Source: a bacterium
GTDB taxonomy: Bacteria > Bdellovibrionota_C > UBA2361 > RFPC01
Assembly (NCBI GenBank): GCA_009926305.1
Contig: RFPC01000001.1
Span: 35,681 to 99,680 of the forward strand
Direction: 5' to 3'
Length of the DNA: 64,000 bases
Position 1 is the stretch's first letter. Every line of letters starts with the position of its first letter. The translations under genes were made by a program, and so were the position numbers. The notes under the pieces were generated by a model. It was not told the origin of the DNA. It did not search any database and saw only the letters and a list, made by a program, of their open reading frames with translations. This document shows, piece after piece, positions 47,102-55,435 of the stretch.

Positions 47102-47160
47102 ACATTTTTTTAAAAAAAAAGAGTTGCGTTATCTCGTAAATTTTGGTCTTTATCATGATG

Positions 47161-47184
47161 AAACCCTTAATTTACGGGGTTTTT
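47161..47184 (+). terminator. Second possible terminator hairpin
   Basis: aaaccc (47161-47166) pairs with gggttt (47177-47182) around a 10-base loop, with further T and an A-rich 5' side. It may be a backup to the terminator at 47077, or part of a leader. The stem is A/T-weak, so support is limited. Confidence 0.4.
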
Positions 47185-47297
47185 AGAGGTTTATGAGCAT
47201 TAGGTCCGTATATTGGTGCTTGTATCGGTAGTCAAAGCGTCTGGAGTGGTCTGGATTCCCTGCTTTCTCTGCCGGTGTTGTGACCAGAAAATGTATG

Positions 47298-47420
47298 TTC
47301 CGTAGGAGCTATGTCCCTCTGGGATAGGGGCTCCTTTCAGAGGTTGAGGGTAGCGCCAGTGGATTGGAGTGCTGTGCAGAGACAGTGTCTGTGTACATGA
47401 ACCCTACGGAAACTTGGCGC
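47298..47420 (+). ncRNA. Candidate structured non-coding RNA
   Basis: Within about 650 bases without a gene, several helices fit together. A closing stem is ttccgtagg (47298-47306) with cctacggaa (47403-47411). Inside are a hairpin aggagc (47304-47309) / gctcct (47329-47334), with ccc/ggg inside, and a strong hairpin 47373-47383 / 47387-47397 with ten of eleven pairs and a 3-base loop. Internal gcgcca (47353-47358) can pair with tggcgc (47415-47420) outside the closing stem, a pseudoknot. cctctg (47316) with cagagg (47338) offers an alternative helix. It matches no RNA class I know. The strand is assumed. Confidence 0.5.
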
Positions 47421-47552
47421 GAAATTCCCTGTTTGTAAGGAAAACGCTCAATAGTCGGTTTTTTAGTGCTTTAGGTTTTGCTCCGTATGATGGATGCATA
47501 CTTGTTTCGAGAAAGAGCTTTTGTCTTTAGTACGTTAAACGGCCGTTTGTGC

Positions 47553-47590
47553 TTTGAGTGCTAGTGGGTCATTTGAGTACTACTGGGTCA
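47553..47590. repeat. Tandem 19-base repeat upstream of the HU-like gene
   Basis: tttgagtgctagtgggtca (47553-47571) is followed directly by tttgagtactactgggtca (47572-47590), which differs at two positions. The pair lies about 110 bases before the HU-like start codon, a plausible place for an operator or a duplicated promoter element. Confidence 0.7.
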
Positions 47591-47701
47591 ACGGAGGTTC
47601 CCCGAGCGACTTTGGCTAATCTCAAGGAGTATGGATTCTAAATGTGATTCCCAGACGTTTTTCATTAACCCGTGTAAAAAAATTTTAGGAGTAACATTCC
47701 T

Positions 47702-48229
47702 ATGGCAAGAAGAGCCGCAACAAGAAGCACCGCTTCTAAGAAAAAAACAACGAAGAAGAAAGCAGCAGCGAAGAAAACTACTGCTTCTAAGAAAAAAGCA
47801 ACCAAGAAGACAGTAGCGAAGAAGAAGCCAGCAGCGAAGAAGAAAGCTGTAGCTAAGAAAGCTCCTGCGAAGAAGGTTGCAAAGCCAGCACCAAAGCCAG
47901 TAGTAAAGGCAACAAAGGCGACAAAGCCGAAGAATGCTTCTACTTTAAGCTACACGCAGTCGGAGTTCGTTGAGAATCTCAGAGCCTTCTGTGGCCTAGA
48001 GAAAAAGTCTCAAGCAAAGGAGCTTTGGGAAGATATGTCTGGTTTTTTCCTAGACGCTCTTAAGCGAGGATACCGCATCCCTCTTGTTAACCTTGGCAAG
48101 ATGTACGTGCGAAAGTCTAAGGCGCGCATGGGACGAAATCCTGCAACTGGTGAGATTATCCAAATTGCAGCAAAGAAGCGTGTTCGTTTCACTGCTTCAA
48201 AGTCTTTGAAGGATAATGTTCTTTCCTAA
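47702..48229 (+). CDS. HU-like DNA-binding protein with histone H1-like tail
   Basis: A 175-residue nucleoid protein with two parts. Residues 1-80 are a Lys/Ala-rich tail with many KKK/AAKK repeats, like bacterial and eukaryotic histone H1 tails. Residues ~82-175 are an HU/IHF-type DNA-bending domain ending with the arm motif GRNPATGEIIQIAAKKRVRFTASKSLKDNV, including the Pro that intercalates. AGGAG precedes the ATG by 10 bases. The long leader and strong terminator suggest a stand-alone, highly expressed gene. The tail would add non-specific DNA compaction; partners are unknown. Confidence 0.9.
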   Translation: MARRAATRSTASKKKTTKKKAAAKKTTASKKKATKKTVAKKKPAAKKKAVAKKAPAKKVAKPAPKPVVKATKATKPKNASTLSYTQSEFVENLRAFCGLEKKSQAKELWEDMSGFFLDALKRGYRIPLVNLGKMYVRKSKARMGRNPATGEIIQIAAKKRVRFTASKSLKDNVLS

Positions 48230-48299
48230 AGACGGTTTGTGCTCCTCACGTTTTGCTCTCAGAATGTAGGGCGTACGCGGTGGGGAGTGCGTAATAAAG

Positions 48300-48337
48300 G
48301 GAGTCGCTTTTACATAGAGAGCGGCTCCTTTTTTTTT
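48300..48337 (+). terminator. Intrinsic terminator after the HU-like gene
   Basis: ggagtcgc (48300-48307) and gcggctcc (48321-48328) pair over eight positions with one G-T pair, followed directly by nine T. It ends the HU-like transcript. Confidence 0.88.
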
Positions 48338-48435
48338 GTGCTCATCGCAATCAATATACGCCACCTGTTCGAGGCCTTGTTCTTTTAACTAAGATTGGTC
48401 CGTCTATTGGAGGATTGGATGAACAACGCATCCTA

Positions 48436-48894
48436 TCAAAAAGGCCTCTTTAAAGCGGGATAGCTCGGTTGCGGTGGGGATGGTGCAGCTGATTGTCTAT
48501 GACTATCATTTTCACTCTCATTTTGTTTGTCGACTCCTGGTTGAGAGGAGTTGGGAGGGAAGTAGTTCTTTTTCTCGCCACCAAGGTTTTGCCCGGTCAC
48601 AGGATTGATGCTGGTGAAGGACATTGACGCGCCTCCAAAGCCCGCTCGACGTAAGACGGGTGGGGGAGTCGAGATTGACTCAATTCCGCTGTCTTTGTCG
48701 CCTTCAGATAACTCTGGGTTGGCTTCTTCAACTTCTTTTCTTCCTTCATCGCGCTTCTTCTTGATCTCTTCAGCGCGCTTTGCTTTGAGCTTTCTATCTT
48801 TCTTTGCTTTTTTTGCTTTGTCTTGGCGTTCTAGCTCTTTCTTCTTTCGTTCTTGTTCGGCTTTTTTGCGTGGATCGTCACTTGAGCCCCACAT
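48436..48894 (-). CDS. Highly charged coiled-coil protein
   Basis: A 152-residue protein of unknown function. Residues ~8-60 are a long Lys/Glu/Arg helix (KKAEQERKKKELERQDKAKK), likely coiled coil. The rest is Pro/Ser/Asn-rich and disordered, ending in PSYPALKRPF. No signal peptide or domain is visible. GGAGG six bases before the ATG makes translation credible. It is convergent with the HU-like gene. Its charge suggests binding to nucleic acid or to another protein. Confidence 0.7.
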   Translation of the reverse strand: MWGSSDDPRKKAEQERKKKELERQDKAKKAKKDRKLKAKRAEEIKKKRDEGRKEVEEANPELSEGDKDSGIESISTPPPVLRRAGFGGASMSFTSINPVTGQNLGGEKKNYFPPNSSQPGVDKQNESENDSHRQSAAPSPPQPSYPALKRPF

Positions 48895-49063
48895 GGGAAC
48901 CTCCTCTAATACTTCCTTCCTAACTCTTCTGTTATGCGAATGAAGTAGTGGAACGTGACTTGGATAGAGGTATTTCCATCCAAAAGGGGAGGCTCAAGAG
49001 GCGCGCGCCAAAACAAGAAGAAGGGCAGGCGAGTTTTGAGAGCCTTTTAGAAATTTCAAGCAC

Positions 49064-51268
49064 TTACTCTTCCTTGAGCCGCTCTGCGAGTACTTCTGCA
49101 ATATCTCGAACCTCCATCGTTTCTTCACGATTGGTAAGCTTCACCCCGTCTTCCATCATTTGCATACAGAATGGACAGGCGGTTGCAATCTTCGTTGCGC
49201 CTGTCTCGGCAAGCTCATCAACACGAAGAGAATTAACCCGCTCTCCTACTTTCATATCCATCCAGAAGTGCCCTCCTCCAGCTCCACAACAGAGCCCTTT
49301 CTCCCTCGAGCGTTCGGGCTCAAGGATGGCGAGGGATGAGGCCTGCTTGAGTGTCTCTCGAGGGGCTTCATATTCATCATTATAACGCCCGAGATAACAT
49401 GGATCATGGAAGGTGTACTCTTCGTGGCCTTGTTCGATATTGAGTCGATTGTCCTTCAACAATCTCTTTAGGAGTACCGAATGGTGAAGTATCTCTGGTT
49501 GTCGACCATCACCGAGATTCCCAAACTCAGGATACTCATTTTTGATGGTATTAAAACAATGTGGACAGTTCGCTACGAGGGTTTCAAAGCGAATGCTCTG
49601 CAGAGTGGCAATATTCGATTTTGCAAGGCTTTGAAAGAGATTCTCTTCTCCCAGCCTACGAGCGGGATCTCCAGTGCAGCCTTCGACGGTCCCTAAGATT
49701 CCAAAGTTCAATCCTGCATGGTTCATAAGGGATACCAGTGCTCTTGCGATCTTTTGCTTCCGTTTGTCGAAAGCTGAGACACATCCTACCCAGTATAGGT
49801 AATCAACCGAATCGCCGGGCTGAAGAACGCGTACGTTCAGATCCTCAATCCAATTCGCTCGGTCCTCAGGTGCACCATACGGATTTGCTCGAGTTTCAAG
49901 AGAACGCAGTGTGCCTGCTGCCTCTGTCGGCACCTCTCCTTGCATTAAGACCATATTTTGGCGATTACCAACGATCTGATCCACGTGGTTGATTCCTACT
50001 GGACATGCTTGTACGCACGCCATGCAGGTTGTACACGACCAGAACACATCCTCCCCTAAGACCTCTCCAGCAATACGAGCATCTGCCTTTCCCGCTATTG
50101 CTTTTGGGGACTTCTGAACCAGGGAATTCTCACCTCGGAGCTCTGGATTGATAATACTGGCAGACTCATCTGAACCATCTCCGAGCACCATTCCTGAGCT
50201 ATTTTCCAGGTAGCGGCGTTGAAGACTTGAGTCGAAGATTTTCAAGGGGGTGGGTAAAATAGACTCATCAGTAATCTGCCCCTTTACTCCAAGCCCTAGA
50301 AGGTGATTGCGTGTATCAAGAATGAGCCACTTCGGAGAGAGAGGTTTCCCAGATATGTAGGCAGGGCAAACCTCTTGGCACCGCCCGCAACTGGTGCATG
50401 CTTCAAGATCGAGTAGGTTTTTCCAAGTGTAGTCTTTAATAGACCCGAGTCCAATCGAAAATTCGTCAGACTCCTCCATGAGCTTTTCAATGTCCCCCGG
50501 GGATTTGATTTGTCCCTTAGCACGGGAGCGCGGTTGAAAATAGAGATTCGCTGAGCTCGCTATAATATGGAAGAATTTTGTGTAGGGAATGAGCGCAATA
50601 AAACTAAAGACAGTAAGTGAATGAAACCACCAGCTGAAAAAATGAAGATTTTTGGTGGCATTTTCTGAGAGCCCCCAGAAGAGGCCGGCAAACATATTTC
50701 CGATAGGAGAGTAGTGGGCCCAGGGATCCTGAGTGGCGTGAATTCGGAGTCCCTCCAGAAGAAATCCTTGAACACAAAGAAGAACAAGCATCCAAAGAAG
50801 ATAGCTATCGGCAGCACGGGAATGAAGATAATCTGGCTTGAGAATCCACCGTCTATGCGCTGCTAGTCCGCATCCAATAATTACCCCGAAACCGAAGATA
50901 TCTGAAAGAAGAGTAACCGCGAGATAAAAATCCCCCTGATAGATGCGAATTCCAAGGTCGTGATCAATGAGAACCATTGTCGTGGTAAAAAGTAGAACAA
51001 AAAAACCAAAATAAATGAGGGTATGAAATGCACCCACGCTCTTCTTTTGAACCACCTTTTTCTGGAGAAACGCCTTAACGAACAGGCTTCTGATTCGAGC
51101 GGGAAAACTCTGGCGATACTCCGAGTCAGCTGCTCCAGAGAGGATGAGCTCTAGGTGTCGCAGTAGACCAATTGCTGCAACAAACAGAGACACAGCCATG
51201 AATGCGTACATCGCCACAGTATTTGGCAAGCTACTTACATTCCACATTATTTCGCGGGTTGGGGTCAT
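49064..51268 (-). CDS. Membrane Fe-S oxidoreductase, heterodisulfide-reductase-like
   Basis: A 734-residue membrane-bound electron-transfer protein. The N-terminal ~250 residues hold about five membrane helices like those of the NarI/HdrE-type heme b subunit. Two 4Fe-4S sites follow (CTSCGRCQEVCPAY and CTTCMACVQACPVG). The C-terminal ~240 residues carry two CCG domains, recognisable in GCTGDP, CPHCFNTIK, HDPCYLGRYN and CCGAGGGHFW. Such proteins pass electrons between the quinone pool and flavoproteins such as ETF or acyl-CoA dehydrogenases; no etfAB is in view. CGGAG precedes the ATG at 51268. Confidence 0.92.
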   Translation of the reverse strand: MTPTREIMWNVSSLPNTVAMYAFMAVSLFVAAIGLLRHLELILSGAADSEYRQSFPARIRSLFVKAFLQKKVVQKKSVGAFHTLIYFGFFVLLFTTTMVLIDHDLGIRIYQGDFYLAVTLLSDIFGFGVIIGCGLAAHRRWILKPDYLHSRAADSYLLWMLVLLCVQGFLLEGLRIHATQDPWAHYSPIGNMFAGLFWGLSENATKNLHFFSWWFHSLTVFSFIALIPYTKFFHIIASSANLYFQPRSRAKGQIKSPGDIEKLMEESDEFSIGLGSIKDYTWKNLLDLEACTSCGRCQEVCPAYISGKPLSPKWLILDTRNHLLGLGVKGQITDESILPTPLKIFDSSLQRRYLENSSGMVLGDGSDESASIINPELRGENSLVQKSPKAIAGKADARIAGEVLGEDVFWSCTTCMACVQACPVGINHVDQIVGNRQNMVLMQGEVPTEAAGTLRSLETRANPYGAPEDRANWIEDLNVRVLQPGDSVDYLYWVGCVSAFDKRKQKIARALVSLMNHAGLNFGILGTVEGCTGDPARRLGEENLFQSLAKSNIATLQSIRFETLVANCPHCFNTIKNEYPEFGNLGDGRQPEILHHSVLLKRLLKDNRLNIEQGHEEYTFHDPCYLGRYNDEYEAPRETLKQASSLAILEPERSREKGLCCGAGGGHFWMDMKVGERVNSLRVDELAETGATKIATACPFCMQMMEDGVKLTNREETMEVRDIAEVLAERLKEE

Positions 51269-51860
51269 ATCAGCTCCGAATATTTGATGGTATCCACTAA
51301 GGATTCCAAAACCTGCCTTTAAAACATTTCGTCACGGTGTGTTGACAGGGCTCTATCTTCATAAGATCATTATGAAATAGTTATCACGGTCTTGGAAGAG
51401 AGAGAGTTGCCCTCGTAGGCGAACATCCTCTCAGAAATGCTAGACCCTTGAAGAAGCTAGGCTGAGAGGGAAAAAGGGTGTTGAGTTGGTGCTACAGCAG
51501 GATGCTGACTGTTCGTCGCCGATTGCCCAAGTAGCTGTGGAGTCTCAGAAGCGAGAGACAGCATAGAAAAAGGTTTGATAGCACGTGATACGCTTCGACC
51601 TCTGTGCAAAGGTCCTCGGGAATGCTCTTTGTAGTAGTGATCAGGTTCCTGAGAGGCCTCGTGCAAGCGGAGTGAACGGAGAATAGGAGTTAATAGAGAG
51701 TAGTGTCGATATCAGTGCAGAGAAGACGGAAGAGCCCATTACACCGTGAAGACCCATTACACCGTGAAGATATGGAGCCTGAGCCGGGACGGAGAATTTC
51801 TTTGCCGAATTTTTCTATTCCATCCTTTGTTATTCTTAAACGTGGTGAAGAGAGGGACAA
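51269..51860. other. Long divergent intergenic region with a possible promoter
   Basis: About 590 bases between the divergent Fe-S oxidoreductase and CorC-like genes. TTGACA (51342-51347) and GATCAT (51365-51370), 17 bases apart, could be a plus-strand promoter, which would give a leader of almost 500 bases. Otherwise a tandem repeat (51735-51770) is present. No tRNA or known RNA was seen and the short reading frames have no support. Confidence 0.4.
51735..51770. repeat. Exact tandem 18-base repeat
   Basis: cccattacaccgtgaaga occurs twice in immediate succession (51735-51752 and 51753-51770), identical at all 18 positions. It lies about 90 bases before the CorC-like gene. Exact tandem duplication suggests a recent slippage event. 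Confidence 0.9.
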
Positions 51861-53159
51861 ATGAGCTTTTTATCTCTCGTGGCCCTTTCCCTTTCAATAG
51901 TTGGTTACGGAATTTTTGCCTTATTTAAGTTGGCGGTGAGTCGGGCTTCTCTCTCTGTCATAGAGCGTTTCAAAGAGGAGGGAGTCTGGGGAGCAAAGCT
52001 TGCACTTCGGGTATTGCAGAACGCGGATAGGCACATCCTAGCAGCACATGTAGGTCGGTTTCTGTGTGCTCTCAGCTCGGGCGTATGGGTATTGTTTATC
52101 TCGTACCCTTGGCTTGATGGAAACGTGACATTATCGCTATCAGGCGTGACGACGATAGTATTATTTCTTCTTTTTGCTTTGTTTATCACATTCATCGCAG
52201 TACTTTTTACTCAAGTTCTCAGTGCCTTTGGAATGAAATCACCAGAAAAGGTGCTGCTCTCTTTGGGGTGGTTAGGTGAGGGTTTATCGCTATTCATGCA
52301 GCCTATCCAAATGCCGATCCGTGGGGTGCTACACTTCGTGGCGCGTTCTGGACAGATCGATGCGATCCCTTCTGCTCGAGAGATTACTTTATCGGCAGAG
52401 GACCTTGAGTCTGTCATAGAGCATAGCACGCAGGCAGGAGCGCTTGATGATGCAGAGTCCGAATTATTGCATGGAGCGCTTCGTCTATCAGAAATACGTG
52501 CTCGTGAAATAATGACTCCTCGGGCAGATATCGTATCGATAGACACCGAGACGACATTGGATGAGCTACGCAGTGTGCTTGCAGAGGCAGGTTTTTCTCG
52601 TGTGCTGGTTACAGGAGATCAGCTTGATGAAGTGCGTGGCATGTTGTTGGCGAAAGACCTGATGTCGCTCATTGGTTCTGAAGTCAAACAGTTCTCAGTC
52701 GAGCCGTATATTCGTCAAGTGGTATTTGTCGATGGTGAGCTGCGAGGAGATGAAGTGTTGAAACGTCTGCGAGCGTCACAGGCTCATCTTGCTGTGGTAT
52801 TAGATGAGCATGGGGGTGTTGACGGAATCCTAACGCTTGAAGATCTTCTTGAAGAGATTGTTGGTGATATCTTCGATGAAACCGATGTCCGTGAAGAAGA
52901 GCAAGAGATTACCGTTATGAAATCTGGTGAGCTTCTCGTTGACGGAGGTACGTCACTGGCGGACCTGGAGTCGGAGCATGGAATTATCCTTCCAGCTGGT
53001 GAATATGACACTGTCGCTGGGTTCATCATAGGGCAACTCGGTCGGATTCCTGAGGTGGGTGAAAAAGTAAAGTCGAATGGAGCGTTGGTTTCAGTTGAGT
53101 GTGTTGACGAGAATCGGGTGACACAATTGCGCATTTCCTTTTCAAAAGACGCCGCCTGA
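51861..53159 (+). CDS. CorC/HlyC (CNNM) family membrane protein
   Basis: A 432-residue inner-membrane protein of the hemolysin/CNNM type, linked to magnesium and cobalt efflux. It has an N-terminal DUF21-like membrane part of about three hydrophobic segments (about 1-135). Then comes a CBS pair with REIMTPRADIVSIDTETTLDELR and QAHLAVVLDEHGGVDGILTLEDLLEEIVGDIFDE (about 210-345). A C-terminal CorC/HlyC domain follows with GGTSLADLE and YDTVAGFIIGQLG. GAGAGG precedes the ATG at a fair distance. It lies alone between long intergenic stretches. Confidence 0.93.
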   Translation: MSFLSLVALSLSIVGYGIFALFKLAVSRASLSVIERFKEEGVWGAKLALRVLQNADRHILAAHVGRFLCALSSGVWVLFISYPWLDGNVTLSLSGVTTIVLFLLFALFITFIAVLFTQVLSAFGMKSPEKVLLSLGWLGEGLSLFMQPIQMPIRGVLHFVARSGQIDAIPSAREITLSAEDLESVIEHSTQAGALDDAESELLHGALRLSEIRAREIMTPRADIVSIDTETTLDELRSVLAEAGFSRVLVTGDQLDEVRGMLLAKDLMSLIGSEVKQFSVEPYIRQVVFVDGELRGDEVLKRLRASQAHLAVVLDEHGGVDGILTLEDLLEEIVGDIFDETDVREEEQEITVMKSGELLVDGGTSLADLESEHGIILPAGEYDTVAGFIIGQLGRIPEVGEKVKSNGALVSVECVDENRVTQLRISFSKDAA

Positions 53160-53401
53160 GCCTTTTTGAGGCTATCTGAGGGACGGAGTATCAGCTACTT
53201 AGAAAAAATCCTTAGATAAAAGCAGAAAAATCAAAACTTTAGCGCATGAGTCCGCATCCAAAGTGATGGACCATTCTGTCTTCCGCCATCAGCTGTTTCC
53301 TCCTGTTGTATTGGACTCTGTCTGGCGACTCAGAATCAGGTTGCCGTCGGTAAGTTCTAGACGAAAAGATTGGTAGTTTGGTTAAGACTTCAGGGAAATG
53401 T

Positions 53402-54133
53402 ATGGGCAGCAAAACGAAATCAATTCGCGAGAAGGTGGTAAAAACCAAAAGTCCGAGAACGAAAAATTTTATCTTGGATTTAAGAATTCATAGCCCAGCC
53501 TCACTTGGATATCTTGGTATTGAGGGAATCGATACTGCACCGGCAATTGTACGCCTTGCGAAGGTTAAAGGGTTAGATGTTATCGGCGTGACTGATTTTT
53601 ATTCCGGGAGATTTATTGATCCAGTTGTAAAGGCGGCTACTGGAAGTAAAATCACTGTTCTGCCGGGTGTCAGCTTACGCTGTAGCCTCGATGAGTGTAA
53701 TGATATTGTTTTGGTCTGCTTATTTGCAGAAAATTATACATCGCATGATGTTGAAGACTTTCTAAAAGAGCTTAATGTGCCAGAGGCTACCTACGGAGAT
53801 TCTTCCTTTACCTTGAGGGCTTCGATAGGACAGGTGATAGAGCGTGTTGAGAAACGGGGAGGGGTTATTATTCCAAGCAGGCTCGATAAGACTCCGCATC
53901 AGATGAAGGCAATACCTCGGCTGGTTGAAGATTTTGGATTTCGGACCTTTGACCTTACACACCTTGATACGAAGAGCTACTTTGCTGCGCAGTGGCCTAA
54001 GCTTTCCTTCAATCTTTATAGTTTTTCCAGTGCAAGTGCCTTGGCTCAGGTCGGGAGTCGTAATTCTCGCGTTCGATTACCAGACCGATCATTTGAATCG
54101 ATACGTCGCGTTGCAACGCGAGCGGAGTTATAA
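53402..54133 (+). CDS. Degenerate PHP-superfamily protein, probably non-catalytic
   Basis: A 243-residue protein with the fold signature of PHP phosphoesterases but without their metal ligands. DLRIHSPAS replaces DLHIHSPAS (first His is Arg), GVTDFYS replaces GVTDH, VLPGVSLRC lacks the Glu, IIPSRLDK replaces a His, and the late SSDAH motif reads SSASA. All expected ligands are thus changed, which argues for a structural or regulatory role. The ATG at 53402 was preferred to a TTG at 53378. It is convergent with the RNHCP gene, 4 bases apart, and lies near dnaE, whose own PHP domain is intact. Confidence 0.8.
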   Translation: MGSKTKSIREKVVKTKSPRTKNFILDLRIHSPASLGYLGIEGIDTAPAIVRLAKVKGLDVIGVTDFYSGRFIDPVVKAATGSKITVLPGVSLRCSLDECNDIVLVCLFAENYTSHDVEDFLKELNVPEATYGDSSFTLRASIGQVIERVEKRGGVIIPSRLDKTPHQMKAIPRLVEDFGFRTFDLTHLDTKSYFAAQWPKLSFNLYSFSSASALAQVGSRNSRVRLPDRSFESIRRVATRAEL

Positions 54134-54137
54134 AAGG

Positions 54138-54455
54138 TCACGGTTCTCTTTGGGCGAATAGCGCTAATAGGCTCTCCGAGGAGTCCTCTGATGAGCTCTC
54201 ATTCCACTTTTCGTAACCGCATTGTACGCACTTATGAAGAATACGTGCGTGTTCCAGTCCGCCACCAGTTTTTGGGAGTAGAGCAATCGGTTTCATCCCA
54301 CCATGACATGTTTCTGCACGATCTCCTGGCTGTATGTCAACGTGTTTGCTCCAAAGGCATTTCGGACAGTGGTTTGTATAGCCATTGCCTTGAACGAGGG
54401 TATTGCACTGGTCGCAGGTAAAGTTCTCTTTTTTTCTTTGAAATTGTTTGCTCAT
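54138..54455 (-). CDS. RNHCP zinc-ribbon protein
   Basis: A 105-residue protein of the RNHCP family. It has a ribbon CDQCNTLVQGNGYTNHCPKCLWSKHVD, in which TNHCP matches the family name, then PGDRAETCHGGM and a second pair CVQCG. Three or four zinc-binding cysteine pairs are visible. It follows the HemB-like gene after 18 bases on the same strand, so it is probably co-transcribed. The family is of unknown function; nucleic-acid binding is suspected. Confidence 0.88.
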   Translation of the reverse strand: MSKQFQRKKENFTCDQCNTLVQGNGYTNHCPKCLWSKHVDIQPGDRAETCHGGMKPIALLPKTGGGLEHARILHKCVQCGYEKWNESSSEDSSESLLALFAQREP

Positions 54456-54473
54456 GTTACCGTGCGTGTCTCT

Positions 54474-55406
54474 TTATCTGCTTAGACTCTCAACAATTCG
54501 GTCTGCGCAATACGAAACGATAACATCAATTTCTGAATTCAGCAGATATTCTGTTGATGATTTGAGAAAATAGAGCGGGTCGGCTTTTGAGGCAGAGGAG
54601 GCCAGCGAATACATGATTTCGTGTTCTCCACTGGTAATAAAGCTACCGAGTTTTTGCTTCGGCTGTGCTGCCCGGGCTTGATGAAGTATCTCCATATATG
54701 TAATTCCTGGCTTTACGAGAGCGCAGTCCGCTCCCAAGTCTAATTCTGCTTCGATAAAGGAGAGCGCCAATTCATGCTGTTCTGGTCTAAGTTGATACTC
54801 TGATTTATCGACCCCCGTATTCATTCCTTCAGATGAGCGGAAGGGTGCAAAGAGAGGAGAGTGAAATTTAGCAGTTTGTGAGAGTATGAACGGTGTTGAT
54901 AGTCCCTGTGTATTACTCCAAATGCGGAGTTTTTTTGAGAACAAGGGAATCATGCCACTGGGCATAAGTCCTTTTGCGCCCGCTTCGAGGAGCAAAGTCG
55001 CTTGTTGGTACAGATGTTGAATCGTTTGTTGTTCATCATTTTGGATTCGACAGTGAGAATCATGAGTGTATTGGCAGACACAGAGGTCAACAATCGTAAC
55101 AAGCTCGGGAAACGCATGATTAATTGCTTGTAAAGTATGGATAAGCGGGGAGTCCGCTGAGAGCGATGATGAAGCATTTATGGATTTTTCTGGAAGCAGC
55201 TCATAGAGAATGATACCGCCAAGACCGACTAGGGAGGCGCGTTCTGCTGCCTTGAGGACATCTTGTACCGTCTGACAAATATGAAAAAATGTAGGGAGTT
55301 TTCGGTAGGCAGATGGTGACACCTGCGAGCCGGCGATAAAAATAGGCCAGACAAAGTGGGCGGAAACGTGATGTTTGTTGCTATCTCTGGTGATACAGTG
55401 CACCAT
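54474..55406 (-). CDS. hemB: Divergent delta-aminolevulinate dehydratase
   Basis: A 310-residue member of the porphobilinogen synthase family. The active-site zinc cysteines are kept in DLCVCQYTHDSHC (compare DTCFCEYTSHGHC), and both Schiff-base lysines are kept in SQTAKFHS and ALVKPG. The Arg in APFRSS, the KSEYQ segment and SGEHEIM also fit. The usual PSDMMDGR is changed to PSGMIPLF, and overall similarity is low, so it is an unusual HemB. It starts at ATG 55406 and is divergent from dnaE with only 29 bases between. It could be the main HemB or a second copy. Confidence 0.85.
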   Translation of the reverse strand: MVHCITRDSNKHHVSAHFVWPIFIAGSQVSPSAYRKLPTFFHICQTVQDVLKAAERASLVGLGGIILYELLPEKSINASSSLSADSPLIHTLQAINHAFPELVTIVDLCVCQYTHDSHCRIQNDEQQTIQHLYQQATLLLEAGAKGLMPSGMIPLFSKKLRIWSNTQGLSTPFILSQTAKFHSPLFAPFRSSEGMNTGVDKSEYQLRPEQHELALSFIEAELDLGADCALVKPGITYMEILHQARAAQPKQKLGSFITSGEHEIMYSLASSASKADPLYFLKSSTEYLLNSEIDVIVSYCADRIVESLSR

Positions 55407-55435
55407 CAACCCTCAAGAAATTGGTAGTAGTTTTA

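Noticed and set aside
47298..47420. Identification of the structured RNA as 6S, tmRNA, RNase P or glmS
   Set aside because: None of the conserved sequence blocks of these RNAs are present, despite a short gcgcc string recalling glmS; it stays unclassified.
47553..47571. Half of a CIRCE heat-shock operator (gagtgctag)
   Set aside because: The second half TTAGCACTC is absent at the required distance, so it is only a chance partial match and part of the 19-base repeat.
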